45,387 nt of DNA from a virus. Both the position numbers and the translations under genes were made by a program. Shown piece after piece: positions 16,401 through 24,850 of the stretch. The first letter of the stretch is position 1. Every line of letters begins with the position of its first letter. Below the pieces are notes generated by a model. That model saw only the letters and a program-made list of their open reading frames with translations, made no database searches and was not told the DNA's origin. The DNA lies in IMG/VR virus record IMGVR_UViG_3300031576_000096, positions 1-45,387 of that record. The stretch is one strand, 5' to 3'.

Positions 16401-17210
16401 TGCTTGAGAAATATCTTTTCTTGCTCTCATTAAACCTGCAATAGATTTTGCACCTAAGAATAATGTTCCACCGGCTATACCACCAATAAACATATCCTTA
16501 GCTAATTTATCTACATCTAAATCCTCACCCTTTCTTAATTGTTCTGCTGATTCTGTAGCGCCTACAAATGTAGAGGCTTGTCCAGCTAATCTGCCAAATG
16601 CTTCTTTTTTACCAATACTCTTTGGTAATGTTCTAGTAGGATCTACTATATTAACTATCTGACTTCTAAGTTTATCTAATCCTTTTTTACCTACAATTTC
16701 AGCAGCGGCTCTACCTTGTAAAATAGTTTTAATACCACCTGCTCCTGGTATAGGAGTAAGTAAAGTACCTGCTAATGAACCGGCAACTGCAGCACCAGGT
16801 TCTGCTTCAACTTCTTCTGGAGTCGCTAAAGCACCTTTAATCCTTCCACCAAATGATTCTCGTTTCTGTGGTTTACCGGTAATTGCTGCAGCACCAATAT
16901 CAATAGCAGCTTCAGGTAATGCTAAAGCAGCTTCGGCTGCAGAACCAGTTGCAACACGAGCCATTCTATAAGCAGCATCACTCATTGATTCTTTTCTTGG
17001 TGAAAACTTTTTATTAAAAGCAGCACGAACAGAATCTATATCTGAATTAACTTGATCTTTATCTGCACCAGGTCTAGCTAATAAAGGCTTAACACTTTCT
17101 TCAAAGAAATCATTAACTCGATTAATTTGATCATCTTGACTTCTTTTTAAGAAGCCTAAACTTTCATACTCATCTTTGAAATCACCAATTAGTTTTTTAA
17201 TATCGCTCAT
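13407..17210 (-). CDS. large internal virion/ejection protein, 1267 aa
   Basis: The biggest gene. Hydrophobic Ala/Gly segments near residues 95-170 (AALALPEAAIDIGAAAITG, VAGSLAGTLLTPIPGAGG) and 245-265 (FIGGIAGGTLFLGAKSIAGL), then long helical regions and a second hydrophobic zone near 920-980 (LGVKTLLAGQAGASVMIPSG). Size, helical content and position after tail tube genes match the large internal core proteins that podoviruses eject to form a channel across the cell envelope. No lytic transglycosylase motif was found. The FLTFLNYPIREAGLLG region resembles modules seen in other large phage internal proteins. Confidence 0.72.
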   Translation of the reverse strand: MSDIKKLIGDFKDEYESLGFLKRSQDDQINRVNDFFEESVKPLLARPGADKDQVNSDIDSVRAAFNKKFSPRKESMSDAAYRMARVATGSAAEAALALPEAAIDIGAAAITGKPQKRESFGGRIKGALATPEEVEAEPGAAVAGSLAGTLLTPIPGAGGIKTILQGRAAAEIVGKKGLDKLRSQIVNIVDPTRTLPKSIGKKEAFGRLAGQASTFVGATESAEQLRKGEDLDVDKLAKDMFIGGIAGGTLFLGAKSIAGLMRARKDISQASRRKTGVTEKIDTEQEALEDATVSELDEWAGKEELSKVDWGDNVIDIKPHLKDITDELGISYKDDFDQVFESIGRTGNVTRLVPPTISGGSSNTLVQNVIDNLSAGKITNQQSTKQLRELFEKGRLTEEQFIKAKEDLPIPFKPKIMNKLETDKLADDFNMKADLESKPGLEPEVESLKPSLSPSKTGSHRAVGIKEFFKDEGGFLDTEALFSKELINNNLKSWGGYLQKQFARLESTFIRPFTVLDRVGFSRTANSVKNAIIEGNRFVAEIEAPILKALEKRGLMASDMSKIAEIADNVPIEDILKGQSTNPIWIKHSTDKELLAKTRLVARYFREGARRAGLKEDDLLTAYFPHIAEKDPDGWKIIQQQFRLSDPFFKHERSPGSELMSTDVLTAIKAYSAGVKRAILKNSEKDIDAAIGIANNTNNFRARTALNNLKQAMTRVNGLGMFDSVRRNFVENSLKFNFSSSLLNATQPLQTLLPEVGYGTLIDSYSLVKNPAIRKMISQLNIDDQLFSAYEIFNDIGGIAGNATKRISSLAQNDASVRFIKNFDLFSNVEASNQTIAAISGMIKKVGGSKNLMQILNSKMTRADENDLLMAAQEMIEKTQFSGAFRQVNRAGFENNQFSSTFLTFLNYPIREAGLLGTWALEIGSRDPMMKAQAIMKFSNYLGVKTLLAGQAGASVMIPSGLAWVIRENAPSFYNQVSDKFEFLDEFNLPAKLGLDLSESVGLLDPTQMAEFTLSKAPVAAAFGGAIKGISDLIGIGAEVLGGKPAKEVPLTKEEKLLTPEKKQKIFEEERFKTTTKSVGKIARLLPGLPAKQLGDKAVQIGTGQIFETIQSIQNSQSGRKTLLSQPLPTTAIEEAKRQFAPLPEDVARIQKPGLTKEASQMFSKGFIPSKETVKKLGLSSGSSREEVLDRIRENVQPDLLDSVALGARDVKYRKQGKEALKVLRKYLSDEDIEKALKSRIEPKGPGEKAQSNREERVNRIERGFNR

Positions 17211-17212
17211 GG

Positions 17213-18088
17213 CTAATCAAATCCTAATAATCTTGAAAATCCCCCTTGTGGCTTTGTAGTAGGTGTAAAATTTGATTCAGCTGGACCAGGTGTAAAAATC
17301 TCTTCTTCATCCCCTTCATCTAAAGCATCTATAATTGCTTGAGCATTAGAACTTGAACCTGCACCACTAGAACCTGTAATTAAATTTAAAGCATCTCTAT
17401 CAGTTTTAGTTAATTCGCCTTTTCTTATTGAACGTTTAACTGATTCAACTAAAGCAGGACTTATATTTCTTTTCTTTGCTTCTTGATCTAAAGCAGCATC
17501 AAATCCCATAAACAAAGCTTCATTTTTCATGATAGTTTCTTCCATTTGTATTAATTTTTGATTGTGCTCTTGAGAACTAAGCCTTGTATCACCTTGTAAT
17601 TTGGCTGCTTGTATTTTTAATTCTGAATTAGTTTTAGCTGCATTTAATGCTAAACTTGCGTGAAGATCAAATTCTTGCTGTTGTTTAGTTTGGATACCTT
17701 TAGCATTTAATTCCATCTCCTTAAGTTTTCTTTCATTATTTGATTTTAATTCTTCAAGTCTCTCATCATGACCATATTTAGAAGATAGGTCTGCTAGATG
17801 TTTCTTTTCTTCAATTAACATTTTAATGCCTTCATCTGGATCTTTAACTAAACTGAATAAAGGATTTTGAGTTTCTAAAAACTCTCTTTGTTTTGCTTCT
17901 AATTCTTTATCTAATCTATTTTGTCTAAATGTTCTTGCAAATTTTGACCCTGCAGAAAATCCTGTAATAGCACCTTCTACTGCCTGTTGTAATGGATTAG
18001 GTCTTACCACTAAACCGCGTCCTAAAGCTTGAAAACCTCCACTACTGCCGAAGCCACCAAAACCGCTATTTATTTGAAAGATGAACAT
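17213..18088 (-). CDS. internal virion protein, coiled-coil, 291 aa
   Basis: Gly/Phe-rich start (SGFGGFGSSGGFQALGRG), then a long charged coiled coil at about residues 60-205 (RLEELKSNNERKLKEMELNA and neighbours), a small helical bundle, and an acidic tail (ALDEGDEEEIFTPG). Lies between two ejection-type proteins, 2-3 bases from each, so a role in the internal core or ejectosome is likely. Start MFIFQINS shares its first residues with three other virion genes. Confidence 0.65.
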   Translation of the reverse strand: MFIFQINSGFGGFGSSGGFQALGRGLVVRPNPLQQAVEGAITGFSAGSKFARTFRQNRLDKELEAKQREFLETQNPLFSLVKDPDEGIKMLIEEKKHLADLSSKYGHDERLEELKSNNERKLKEMELNAKGIQTKQQQEFDLHASLALNAAKTNSELKIQAAKLQGDTRLSSQEHNQKLIQMEETIMKNEALFMGFDAALDQEAKKRNISPALVESVKRSIRKGELTKTDRDALNLITGSSGAGSSSNAQAIIDALDEGDEEEIFTPGPAESNFTPTTKPQGGFSRLLGFD

Positions 18089-18091
18089 TAT

Positions 18092-20116
18092 CTAACTCCC
18101 TATAGAACTACCTGCTGCTGATCCTGCTACAGCTCCTGCAGGACCACCAAACATACCACCAGCAACGCCTCCTAAAAATCCACCAAGAGCACCTATTACC
18201 CCTGCTCCACTTGAATCCATAACTTGTGTAGTATTACTCATAATCATTTCAATTAACTTAGCTTTCTCTTCTCTAGTCCTTCCAGGCACATCTGTAGCTA
18301 GAATATATGCAAATTTTAGAGCTTCTAATTTATCTCTAAATGTTGTAGGAGGTGCAAAAGCCCCTAAAGGTGGGAATTGTACTTCTGGGATATTGGTAGG
18401 GAAAGATGGTCCTTGAATACCAGTTAATCCTGCTAACTCTCTTGAACGTTGTTGTGATTGTTGTTCTCTTACTTGTAAATCATATTGGTCCGCCCTATCT
18501 AATAAATCATCAGTTCCTTGTTGCACCGTTCTAAGAGCAGTTTCTTCTAAAACATGTGCAGCTAGATTACTAGAAGCAAAACCAGAACTTCTAAGTTCGT
18601 TCATCCTAGATCGTAAATTAGATCCTAGTTGCCTATTTAATTCTCTATAACCCCTATCTAAAAATCCTTGTACTGCAGCTTCTCTTTTTGCAACAGCTTC
18701 TGGACTTTCTTGTCTAAAACCTGCTATAGAAGAACGTAATTCATTCTGAGCTTTTGTAAATGTTTGAAATTGCTCTAATTGAGCTTCCATTAAAGGTTTC
18801 CCTAAAGTATTTAATATATTTTGAACAAATTGAGCTTTTTCTTGTACAGCTCCCATACTCATGCCGACAGCTGTGGCAGGATCACCTAGTAATGCTGGAC
18901 CAGTATCTATTGGAGGTTCAGTTCCAACACTAGTAGGTGGAGTAGTTGTACCAGGTTCATCAGGTTGTTGTCCAGGAGCACCAGTTCCTGCTCCAGGAGG
19001 GATTGTACCAGGAGGAACTATACCACCAGGTCCACCGGCAACGCCTTGAAGAGGGGTAGCTATTGGAGAAAAACTAATTCTTGCATCTTTTCCTTTGCCT
19101 TTAACAACTGCTTGAAATCCTTTATCCTTTAAAAAAGCATTTAGTTCTAATTGTAAAGATCCTAAATCCTCTACTTTTTTTCCTTTTATTTTACCAAATT
19201 CCTCTTTCTGTTTCTTTTTGCCTCTTGTAAGTATATCTTCAATATCACCCTCTAATCCAAATTTACTAAAATCAAATCCTTTTAAAGCTCTTTCTACATT
19301 AAGTTCTGCTTGAGAAAATCCACCTACCTCACCTCTTACTTTTGGAGTTGGTTGTCCAGTAAAACCAAATTTTTCACCATCTATACTTACACCTGCACCA
19401 GGCTGAAAAGCTGGTGGTAAAATATTACCTATATCTCCTGCTCCTCCAATAGCTCCTGGAACATCAGGTGGAATAGAAGTTACTTGCCCCATAAATGTTT
19501 TATCTAATCCAGGAGTAGCACCAGATCCTCCAGGCTGAGCCGCATTAGTAAAGTTTTGATCTGCAGGTTCATTAATTTGACTAAGTGTATTAACTGAACC
19601 TCTATATCCAAACACATCTCTCATGTATTCTCCAGCTGATATAATACTAGTATTACCACCTCCAGAATCTACTCTAACTGCTGCATTTAAATTAGTACCA
19701 GGTGGTAAAGTTCCGCCCATAGAAACTGTGATAGGGTTTTGCATAGATCCAATTGGGGCCGCCTGAGTAGTTGGGGGTTTAAGAAAATTTTGTAATCCAG
19801 CAGCCATTTGAGGGGATAAATTCCCAGCTTGAGCAGCTACTTGTTGTGGAGTTTGTGATAAACCTAATCTTTCTGCACCTAATGCTACATTAGCCGTATT
19901 CTGTAAATCCTGACTACCTTGTATAGGAAGAGTACTTGAAACAGGTGGTTTATTAATTGTAGTAGTTTGTGTAGTAGGTGGTGTTTGAGTATTCAACATC
20001 TCACGTACTTTAGAAATATCTATATAACTAGAAGGTGCTACATTTTTTGTAAAAAAATTAGGTGGAGGAGGAAGTGGGGATATTGGCTGTTTTTCTTCCT
20101 TTTTCGGTTTGGCCAT
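18092..20116 (-). CDS. internal virion/ejection protein, 674 aa
   Basis: Proline/threonine-rich N-terminal half of low complexity (PISPLPPPPNFFTKNVAP, TQTPPTTQTTTINKPPV). The C-terminal 250 residues are helical (EAQLEQFQTFTKAQNELRSS), ending in a Gly/Ala zipper (GALGGFLGGVAGGMFGGPAG) that can insert into membranes. This disorder, helix and glycine-zipper order fits a podovirus DNA-ejection protein. It overlaps the upstream gene by 59 bases. Confidence 0.68.
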   Translation of the reverse strand: MAKPKKEEKQPISPLPPPPNFFTKNVAPSSYIDISKVREMLNTQTPPTTQTTTINKPPVSSTLPIQGSQDLQNTANVALGAERLGLSQTPQQVAAQAGNLSPQMAAGLQNFLKPPTTQAAPIGSMQNPITVSMGGTLPPGTNLNAAVRVDSGGGNTSIISAGEYMRDVFGYRGSVNTLSQINEPADQNFTNAAQPGGSGATPGLDKTFMGQVTSIPPDVPGAIGGAGDIGNILPPAFQPGAGVSIDGEKFGFTGQPTPKVRGEVGGFSQAELNVERALKGFDFSKFGLEGDIEDILTRGKKKQKEEFGKIKGKKVEDLGSLQLELNAFLKDKGFQAVVKGKGKDARISFSPIATPLQGVAGGPGGIVPPGTIPPGAGTGAPGQQPDEPGTTTPPTSVGTEPPIDTGPALLGDPATAVGMSMGAVQEKAQFVQNILNTLGKPLMEAQLEQFQTFTKAQNELRSSIAGFRQESPEAVAKREAAVQGFLDRGYRELNRQLGSNLRSRMNELRSSGFASSNLAAHVLEETALRTVQQGTDDLLDRADQYDLQVREQQSQQRSRELAGLTGIQGPSFPTNIPEVQFPPLGAFAPPTTFRDKLEALKFAYILATDVPGRTREEKAKLIEMIMSNTTQVMDSSGAGVIGALGGFLGGVAGGMFGGPAGAVAGSAAGSSIGS

Positions 20117-20465
20117 TTGTATTGAAACCTTCTTTTATTGCAGAAGACTCAATTTCCATTTGAAATTGGCTCTGTAATTCTGATACATATTCTACCACTG
20201 CTTTTTCATCATATGGTATACTATAATATATAACTTTCAGTATTGACTTCTGTGGACTACCATTATCTATAAGGTTAATATGCTGAGCTATATCTCTGGT
20301 TACTACTAAAGTTTTATCTTCAACTATATAAGCAAATCTATTCTGTAGTATCTCTACAAGCCATCTATGAGAATTTTCTACCTCTAACAATTCTAAAAAA
20401 TGTCTATTTTTATTGATTAAGTCAGCTATTAAACCCCAATCTTTTTGTTCTACTTTTCTAATCAC
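20058..20465 (-). CDS. small GNAT-like internal protein, 135 aa
   Basis: Start is GTG 20465 (AAGGAG upstream). The opening MIRKVEQKDWGLIADLIN has the first strand and helix layout of GNAT acetyltransferases, followed by strands (TLVVTRDIAQHINLIDN, SILKVIYYSIPYDEKAVV). The acetyl-CoA pyrophosphate loop (Q/RxxGxG/A) is not visible, so it is probably a non-catalytic derivative, similar in size and place to the gp13-type internal protein of T7-like phages. That comparison is by position, not by demonstrated homology. Confidence 0.55.
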   Translation of the reverse strand: MIRKVEQKDWGLIADLINKNRHFLELLEVENSHRWLVEILQNRFAYIVEDKTLVVTRDIAQHINLIDNGSPQKSILKVIYYSIPYDEKAVVEYVSELQSQFQMEIESSAIKEGFNTNGQTEKGRKTANIPTSSST

Positions 20466-20466
20466 A

Positions 20467-22146
20467 TTAAACTCCTTGTCCCATTACATCAAAACTTATA
20501 TTTATTTCAAATATCTCTAAATCTGTAGCTGTATTACCGCTTTCAATTACTCTAACTTTTAGACTTTTACCAACCAATGTTCCAGATACAGGCACTACAA
20601 CTTCATTAGTAGACAAAGAAGCAGAACTAGTAAAAGCTCCTAAATCCCCTCCCTCATCATCAAAAGCCGAAGTACCAAATTCCTCATTTAGAGTCATGGG
20701 TAAAGATATTTGAGTTAATCCTGTTTCACCACTACTCCAGGCATGTGATATTAGTATAGTGGTGTCTACATCACTTTTATACTTTATATGAAAATCTTTA
20801 ATCTTTTTGTTGTTTCTAGGAGAGTTAAAATCCATTGGTCTAAAATCATAAATAGCCTGTATTTCAGTAGGCTCATCATTACCATCTAAAAAATAAGTAG
20901 GTCCAGAATTAGCTTTGAATATTTTATCATAATTTGCTACATAGACATCATTATTAGGTGGAATTGTTATTAACGAATCTAATCTAGTTTCAATACCAAA
21001 GTTCTCTAATACACTCCAAGGATTTGATTGTGAGTTAACAGCATAATTAAGTTTCCACAATTTATCTCTGTATCTATGTGTAGCTAATTTAGGTGTAGCT
21101 AAATATAAAACACCTTCAGCAGGATTATTAATCATCTTAGCTCTCATCATTCCACCAGTGCCTATTTGGTCTAAATCTTTTTGTATAGGATAGCTTAGTC
21201 CACCTGGTCTAACTGTACCGAAATTATCTGATAATTTTAAATTGTATAAACCATGTTTCGAGTAAAAATACACATCTGATTTATCTTGTTGCCAAACTAA
21301 ATGATGATTTAAGCAACCAACTTGACTATTAATTATTTCTATTCTAAAAGGATCTTCTGCACCTGGCAAAGGAGCATTTTTACCTGTCATTCTAAAAGTT
21401 TCATTTGATGTAAATATTAATAAAGCATCTGAAGTGGTCGCTAAAGCAGTAATGTCACAAGTGGTTCCTTGTAAATCTAAAAAGAATGGAATATCTATGG
21501 GAACATCTACACCAGCATTGTCTTGCCAAGCTTGTATATTCTGAGCTTGTGAAAAATATAATCTTCTAGGATTTTTAGAATCCCCTGCTAAAACTGCTCT
21601 CTCTTGATATACAGCACCAAATTTAGGATTACCTATATCTGCTACTGCAGGGTTTGAGGCTTGAGCATGTATATCTTTCAATTGTGTACTATTAGTTGTT
21701 GTATATACAGGTGGCCATTCTGGTAGACTTTTTAAAACAGTTCCATTAAAATGAGTTGGTATATTTTCCCCATCTAGTATTATAGCCTCACTCCCAAACT
21801 GTATTATACTAGGATCTCCATCACTTTGTATTAAAGGAGAAGTTGCACTAGTTACTGGTACATCAAAAAAAGCTTTACCTGGGATATCTACTTCAAATAT
21901 CTTTGAAAAAGCATAAGCTAACATTCTTGTTCTACAAGTACCACTTTCTCTATAAGGTAATAGGCCTTGTATAGGAAAAGGTAATTTTACAATTTCTTCA
22001 AAACCTCTAGCTTTTTGTAAACCACCACCTAAAGTCAATTCCCAATTTTGATTAAATGGCGTCTCATTAAACTGAAGAGCTTCTTCTCCTACTCTAGTAT
22101 TAAGTCCACCGTCTACTTTTGCTAATTTGAAAACTTGTAGAGCCAT
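20467..22146 (-). CDS. tail nozzle / DNA stabilisation protein, 559 aa
   Basis: Opens with KVDGGLNTRVGEEALQFNETP, the 'GGLNT...' start characteristic of podovirus nozzle or packaged-DNA stabilisation proteins (T7 gp12 and P22 gp10 type). Beta-propeller-like repeats follow (GTTCDITALATTSDALLIFTS, SDVYFYSKHGLYNLKLSDNF), with a beta-sandwich end. Length fits. It comes directly after the adaptor gene, as usual, and forms the distal tail tube that holds DNA in. Confidence 0.8.
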   Translation of the reverse strand: MALQVFKLAKVDGGLNTRVGEEALQFNETPFNQNWELTLGGGLQKARGFEEIVKLPFPIQGLLPYRESGTCRTRMLAYAFSKIFEVDIPGKAFFDVPVTSATSPLIQSDGDPSIIQFGSEAIILDGENIPTHFNGTVLKSLPEWPPVYTTTNSTQLKDIHAQASNPAVADIGNPKFGAVYQERAVLAGDSKNPRRLYFSQAQNIQAWQDNAGVDVPIDIPFFLDLQGTTCDITALATTSDALLIFTSNETFRMTGKNAPLPGAEDPFRIEIINSQVGCLNHHLVWQQDKSDVYFYSKHGLYNLKLSDNFGTVRPGGLSYPIQKDLDQIGTGGMMRAKMINNPAEGVLYLATPKLATHRYRDKLWKLNYAVNSQSNPWSVLENFGIETRLDSLITIPPNNDVYVANYDKIFKANSGPTYFLDGNDEPTEIQAIYDFRPMDFNSPRNNKKIKDFHIKYKSDVDTTILISHAWSSGETGLTQISLPMTLNEEFGTSAFDDEGGDLGAFTSSASLSTNEVVVPVSGTLVGKSLKVRVIESGNTATDLEIFEINISFDVMGQGV

Positions 22147-22155
22147 TCAAACTCC

Positions 22156-22878
22156 TTATAAATGGAAATCTAAATGAGATTGTCCACTGATTTTAATTCT
22201 TCTTAGAGCTTGATTCTCAGATAATTTATTACTAATCATTACTTGTCTTAGCATAGATTGTTTATTTCTAGGATCTTCTGCCATGAAATAAAATTCTTTC
22301 CAATCAGGATCATTAATCATCTTTAAGAATCTCCATAAACCACACATTATAAGCAATTCTCTCATAGTGTCATCTATATTAAGAGTAGTGCTAGTAGAAT
22401 CTATAGCATTCCATCTTTGAGGCATACCTTGTGCATAAAAAGTTAAAGTATAAGTACCATCAGATATTGGATGTATTCTCAATCCATTATCTAATATATA
22501 CCATCTGGCAGGTTCTCCTGTAGATGTAGGATTTACATTAGGTAGAATATCTCTAGTAAACTTTTCAAAAGTAGTCCTAGCTAATACTTTTCTAATTATA
22601 GTAGTACCTTTAGTAAGCATTACCATTTGTATGTAATGTGGATTTATAGAAGTTGGCAAAGTTAAAACTTCATCATTTAAAACTATACCTAAAGTTACAA
22701 GTGGTTCATTAAAACCATAATTTCTTGATGCTATAGTTATAGCTTCTACTCCTCTTTGCAAAGACCTGTACACCTTATTTCCATGAGTATCATCTGTACC
22801 TACTAAGGCATTAGATGTAACTGAATAACCTGCTTGGGTTAATATCTCATTAACTACATCTAGTGCATTTACTGACAA
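22156..22878 (-). CDS. tail tubular/head-tail adaptor protein, 240 aa
   Basis: Features of T7 gp11-like tubular protein A are present: helical start DVVNEILTQAGY, RGVEAITIASRNYGFNEPLV, and a C-terminal helical part with RELLIMCGLWRFLKMINDPDW followed by a short arm. It follows the capsid genes and precedes the nozzle gene, the standard podovirus order. It connects portal to nozzle. Confidence 0.78.
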   Translation of the reverse strand: MSVNALDVVNEILTQAGYSVTSNALVGTDDTHGNKVYRSLQRGVEAITIASRNYGFNEPLVTLGIVLNDEVLTLPTSINPHYIQMVMLTKGTTIIRKVLARTTFEKFTRDILPNVNPTSTGEPARWYILDNGLRIHPISDGTYTLTFYAQGMPQRWNAIDSTSTTLNIDDTMRELLIMCGLWRFLKMINDPDWKEFYFMAEDPRNKQSMLRQVMISNKLSENQALRRIKISGQSHLDFHL

Positions 22879-23448
22879 TTATTTACTCACTTTCTTCTTT
22901 ATAACTCTTTTTGGATCTGCTTTAGCTAGAAGTGCTGCTCTTAAAGCTTCATTTTCTTCTGTTAAAGTATCCAATCTCTTTTGGTCTGATTTAGAAACAG
23001 TTTCTGTAGGATTAATAGATTCAGATTTAGAAATCCTATCTTGTGCCATCTTTCTTAAATCTGGATTCTTTATCTTATTAGTATCTAATAGATGTTGTAA
23101 TACTTTATCAGGTAATACCCATTGTAAAGTTAGAGCAGGGTTGGTTAAATAAATATCTTCACCAGACTCAATGTATAGTATTTCTGGTATTCTAAGATAG
23201 GTAGTTAAAAACCAATCCCAAGTTTTATCAGTAAATTCATCAATCTTTATTCTCCAAAGAACTTGATCACTTTGAAATTCTTTTCTAGCTGCACTATAAG
23301 AACCTTTATATAAAACTCTAGGAGTTATTGGGTTAGCAGGGTCGTAATTAAATAAATAACCCTCAGCCAATTCTATTGGTTTACCGTCAGGGCCTGGTGA
23401 AAATTTAAGACCGCCCTTTTCTGTGACAAATGGCATTAATATAAACAT
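22879..23448 (-). CDS. hypothetical head completion/neck protein, 189 aa
   Basis: Lies between the terminator after the capsid gene and the adaptor gene. Strong GAAGGAG site before ATG 23448; the in-frame M5 (MPFVTEKGG) is an alternative start. The globular part (to about 130) includes AARKEFQSDQVLWRIKIDEF and TDKTWDWFLTTYLRIPEILY. The last 50 residues are a charged helix (DQKRLDTLTEENEALRAALL) ending in lysines. It may be a neck or head-assembly factor; no family was recognised. Confidence 0.62.
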   Translation of the reverse strand: MFILMPFVTEKGGLKFSPGPDGKPIELAEGYLFNYDPANPITPRVLYKGSYSAARKEFQSDQVLWRIKIDEFTDKTWDWFLTTYLRIPEILYIESGEDIYLTNPALTLQWVLPDKVLQHLLDTNKIKNPDLRKMAQDRISKSESINPTETVSKSDQKRLDTLTEENEALRAALLAKADPKRVIKKKVSK

Positions 23449-23468
23449 AGCATCTCCTTCTATTAAGT

Positions 23469-23515
23469 AAAAAAGGAGTTATAATGAACTCTATTAAAAG
23501 TTGTATTAAACTCCT
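23469..23515 (-). terminator. rho-independent terminator after major capsid gene
   Basis: On the leftward strand the AGGAGTT/AACTCCT arms (23474-23480 and 23509-23515) close an imperfect inner stem (TAAT, AACT) and are followed directly by TTTTTT (complement of 23469-23474). It lies between the capsid stop and the next ribosome-binding site. It would trim transcription after the capsid gene and lower expression of the tail genes. Confidence 0.7.
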
Positions 23516-23543
23516 CATATTACTTATTATATTAAGTCAACTA

Positions 23544-24764
23544 CTATGAAGTAGCTAAACCAGTTCTTTCACCACAAATAAAGCCATTACCGATTTTATT
23601 TAACCATGTAGTAGCATAAATTGCAGTAGTTTGATCACCTGAGACGTTTTCTTCTTGTGGTTCAACGAATCTTTGTACTCTTAGTTTATATGTGCCTTTG
23701 TTTGAAGGTATGTAAAAGATGTCATCATCTTGAACACCTTGAGAAGGCATTATTCTGAGTTTGATACCACTGACATTGAAAACATCAATGTTGCTTCCAA
23801 ATTCTTTAGCCTTAAGGTCCATTTGGACTCTGTAAGGATATACAATTTGGTTAATCTTATCTGCTTGAGTTAACGAACAGAAAAGTAAACATTGACCTTC
23901 ATTAAAAGCTTGATCATCTAAATCACTGAAAGCTCCTCTATCTCTAAGTGTCCTCATGTCTGATTGTAATAACAATTCAGATATCGGTGCACCTGCTGAT
24001 GGAGTAGATAATCCAGAATCTTGGCCTATGAAGAAACTTGTACCGCCTGTGTGAGTTTTCCCACCAGCAGCAGTAAATGTTAAAGATTGACCTGTTTGAG
24101 CAGCTCCACCTTCTTCATTCCTTCTTCCATAGAACCAAGAAGCTTCTAGAATTCTTCTTGAGGCTTTAGCTAGTAAACTAAGTTGATGCTTGAAAGAAGC
24201 TTCATTTACTGTTGAAAAAGAAGGTTGTCTTCCTTGTGAAAGTAAATTAGCTATTGGTATTTCAAACTGATAGTTTTCTATAAAGTTTGACTGTCTAGAT
24301 GCTAGTTGTGAATCATCACGTCCTAGTTTTGCAGCACCATTTGCATTAGTTGGGAATATAAAGATTTTTGAATTATCCAAATGTGATGCAGTTGAAGATC
24401 CTCTTTTTCCCCTTGCTATACTAAGTGATGTTGAACTAAGTACATTTAAAACTCTCATAAACTCTGCGTCTATTAAGATGTCTGTGTAACCTGAGAAATA
24501 AAGAACTGCAGCCCCACCAACTCCACCATCAACTGTAATAGTTTCTACTGTATCAGCAGCTGGTGTGGTGACAATAGCACCATTCAACTGATCTGTCATT
24601 GTAGTTAGATTTTGTTTAAGCCATACTTCTTTAGAAGCAAGTATACGAGCATCTTCTCTAAATTCTCTAAGAGCAGGTGTAGCATACGAGCCTGTCGTAT
24701 TTACCTTACTATCTAAACCAGATATAAGGGAACTTAACCTATCTTGTGTTAAAATATTTGCCAT
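23544..24764 (-). CDS. major capsid protein
   Basis: 406 residues placed after a scaffold gene, with its own AT-rich promoter zone, a GGAGG site, and a terminator behind it, the usual sign of a very highly expressed capsid gene. The sequence has an N-terminal helix, a strand-rich E-loop region (GAAVLYFSGYTDILIDAEFM), a spine-helix-like stretch (SFKHQLSLLAKASRRILEAS) and a C-terminal strand region (VSGIKLRIMPSQGVQDDDIF), consistent with the HK97 fold and with SU10/DUF5309-like capsid proteins. Family naming is from style, not from a search. Confidence 0.85.
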   Translation of the reverse strand: MANILTQDRLSSLISGLDSKVNTTGSYATPALREFREDARILASKEVWLKQNLTTMTDQLNGAIVTTPAADTVETITVDGGVGGAAVLYFSGYTDILIDAEFMRVLNVLSSTSLSIARGKRGSSTASHLDNSKIFIFPTNANGAAKLGRDDSQLASRQSNFIENYQFEIPIANLLSQGRQPSFSTVNEASFKHQLSLLAKASRRILEASWFYGRRNEEGGAAQTGQSLTFTAAGGKTHTGGTSFFIGQDSGLSTPSAGAPISELLLQSDMRTLRDRGAFSDLDDQAFNEGQCLLFCSLTQADKINQIVYPYRVQMDLKAKEFGSNIDVFNVSGIKLRIMPSQGVQDDDIFYIPSNKGTYKLRVQRFVEPQEENVSGDQTTAIYATTWLNKIGNGFICGERTGLATS

Positions 24765-24789
24765 ATGATTTCCTCCTATTTGTGAAATC

Positions 24790-24835
24790 TATGACTAATT
24801 ATACTCTTATAAACAAGACTATTTAGTGTAGATAA
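24790..24835 (-). promoter_or_regulatory. probable late promoter of capsid gene
   Basis: Leftward strand has TTTATAAGAG followed by TATAAT (complement of 24798-24803), about 35 bases before ATG 24764 and its AGGAGG site. There is no early-type CTTAAC element and no good -35 box. A related TTATAAGAC-TATGGT sits before the serine protease gene. It may be read by the phage sigma factor. The rest of the 86-base gap holds only a weak 5-bp hairpin after the scaffold stop. Confidence 0.4.
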
Positions 24836-24850
24836 TATAAAACTTTCAGT

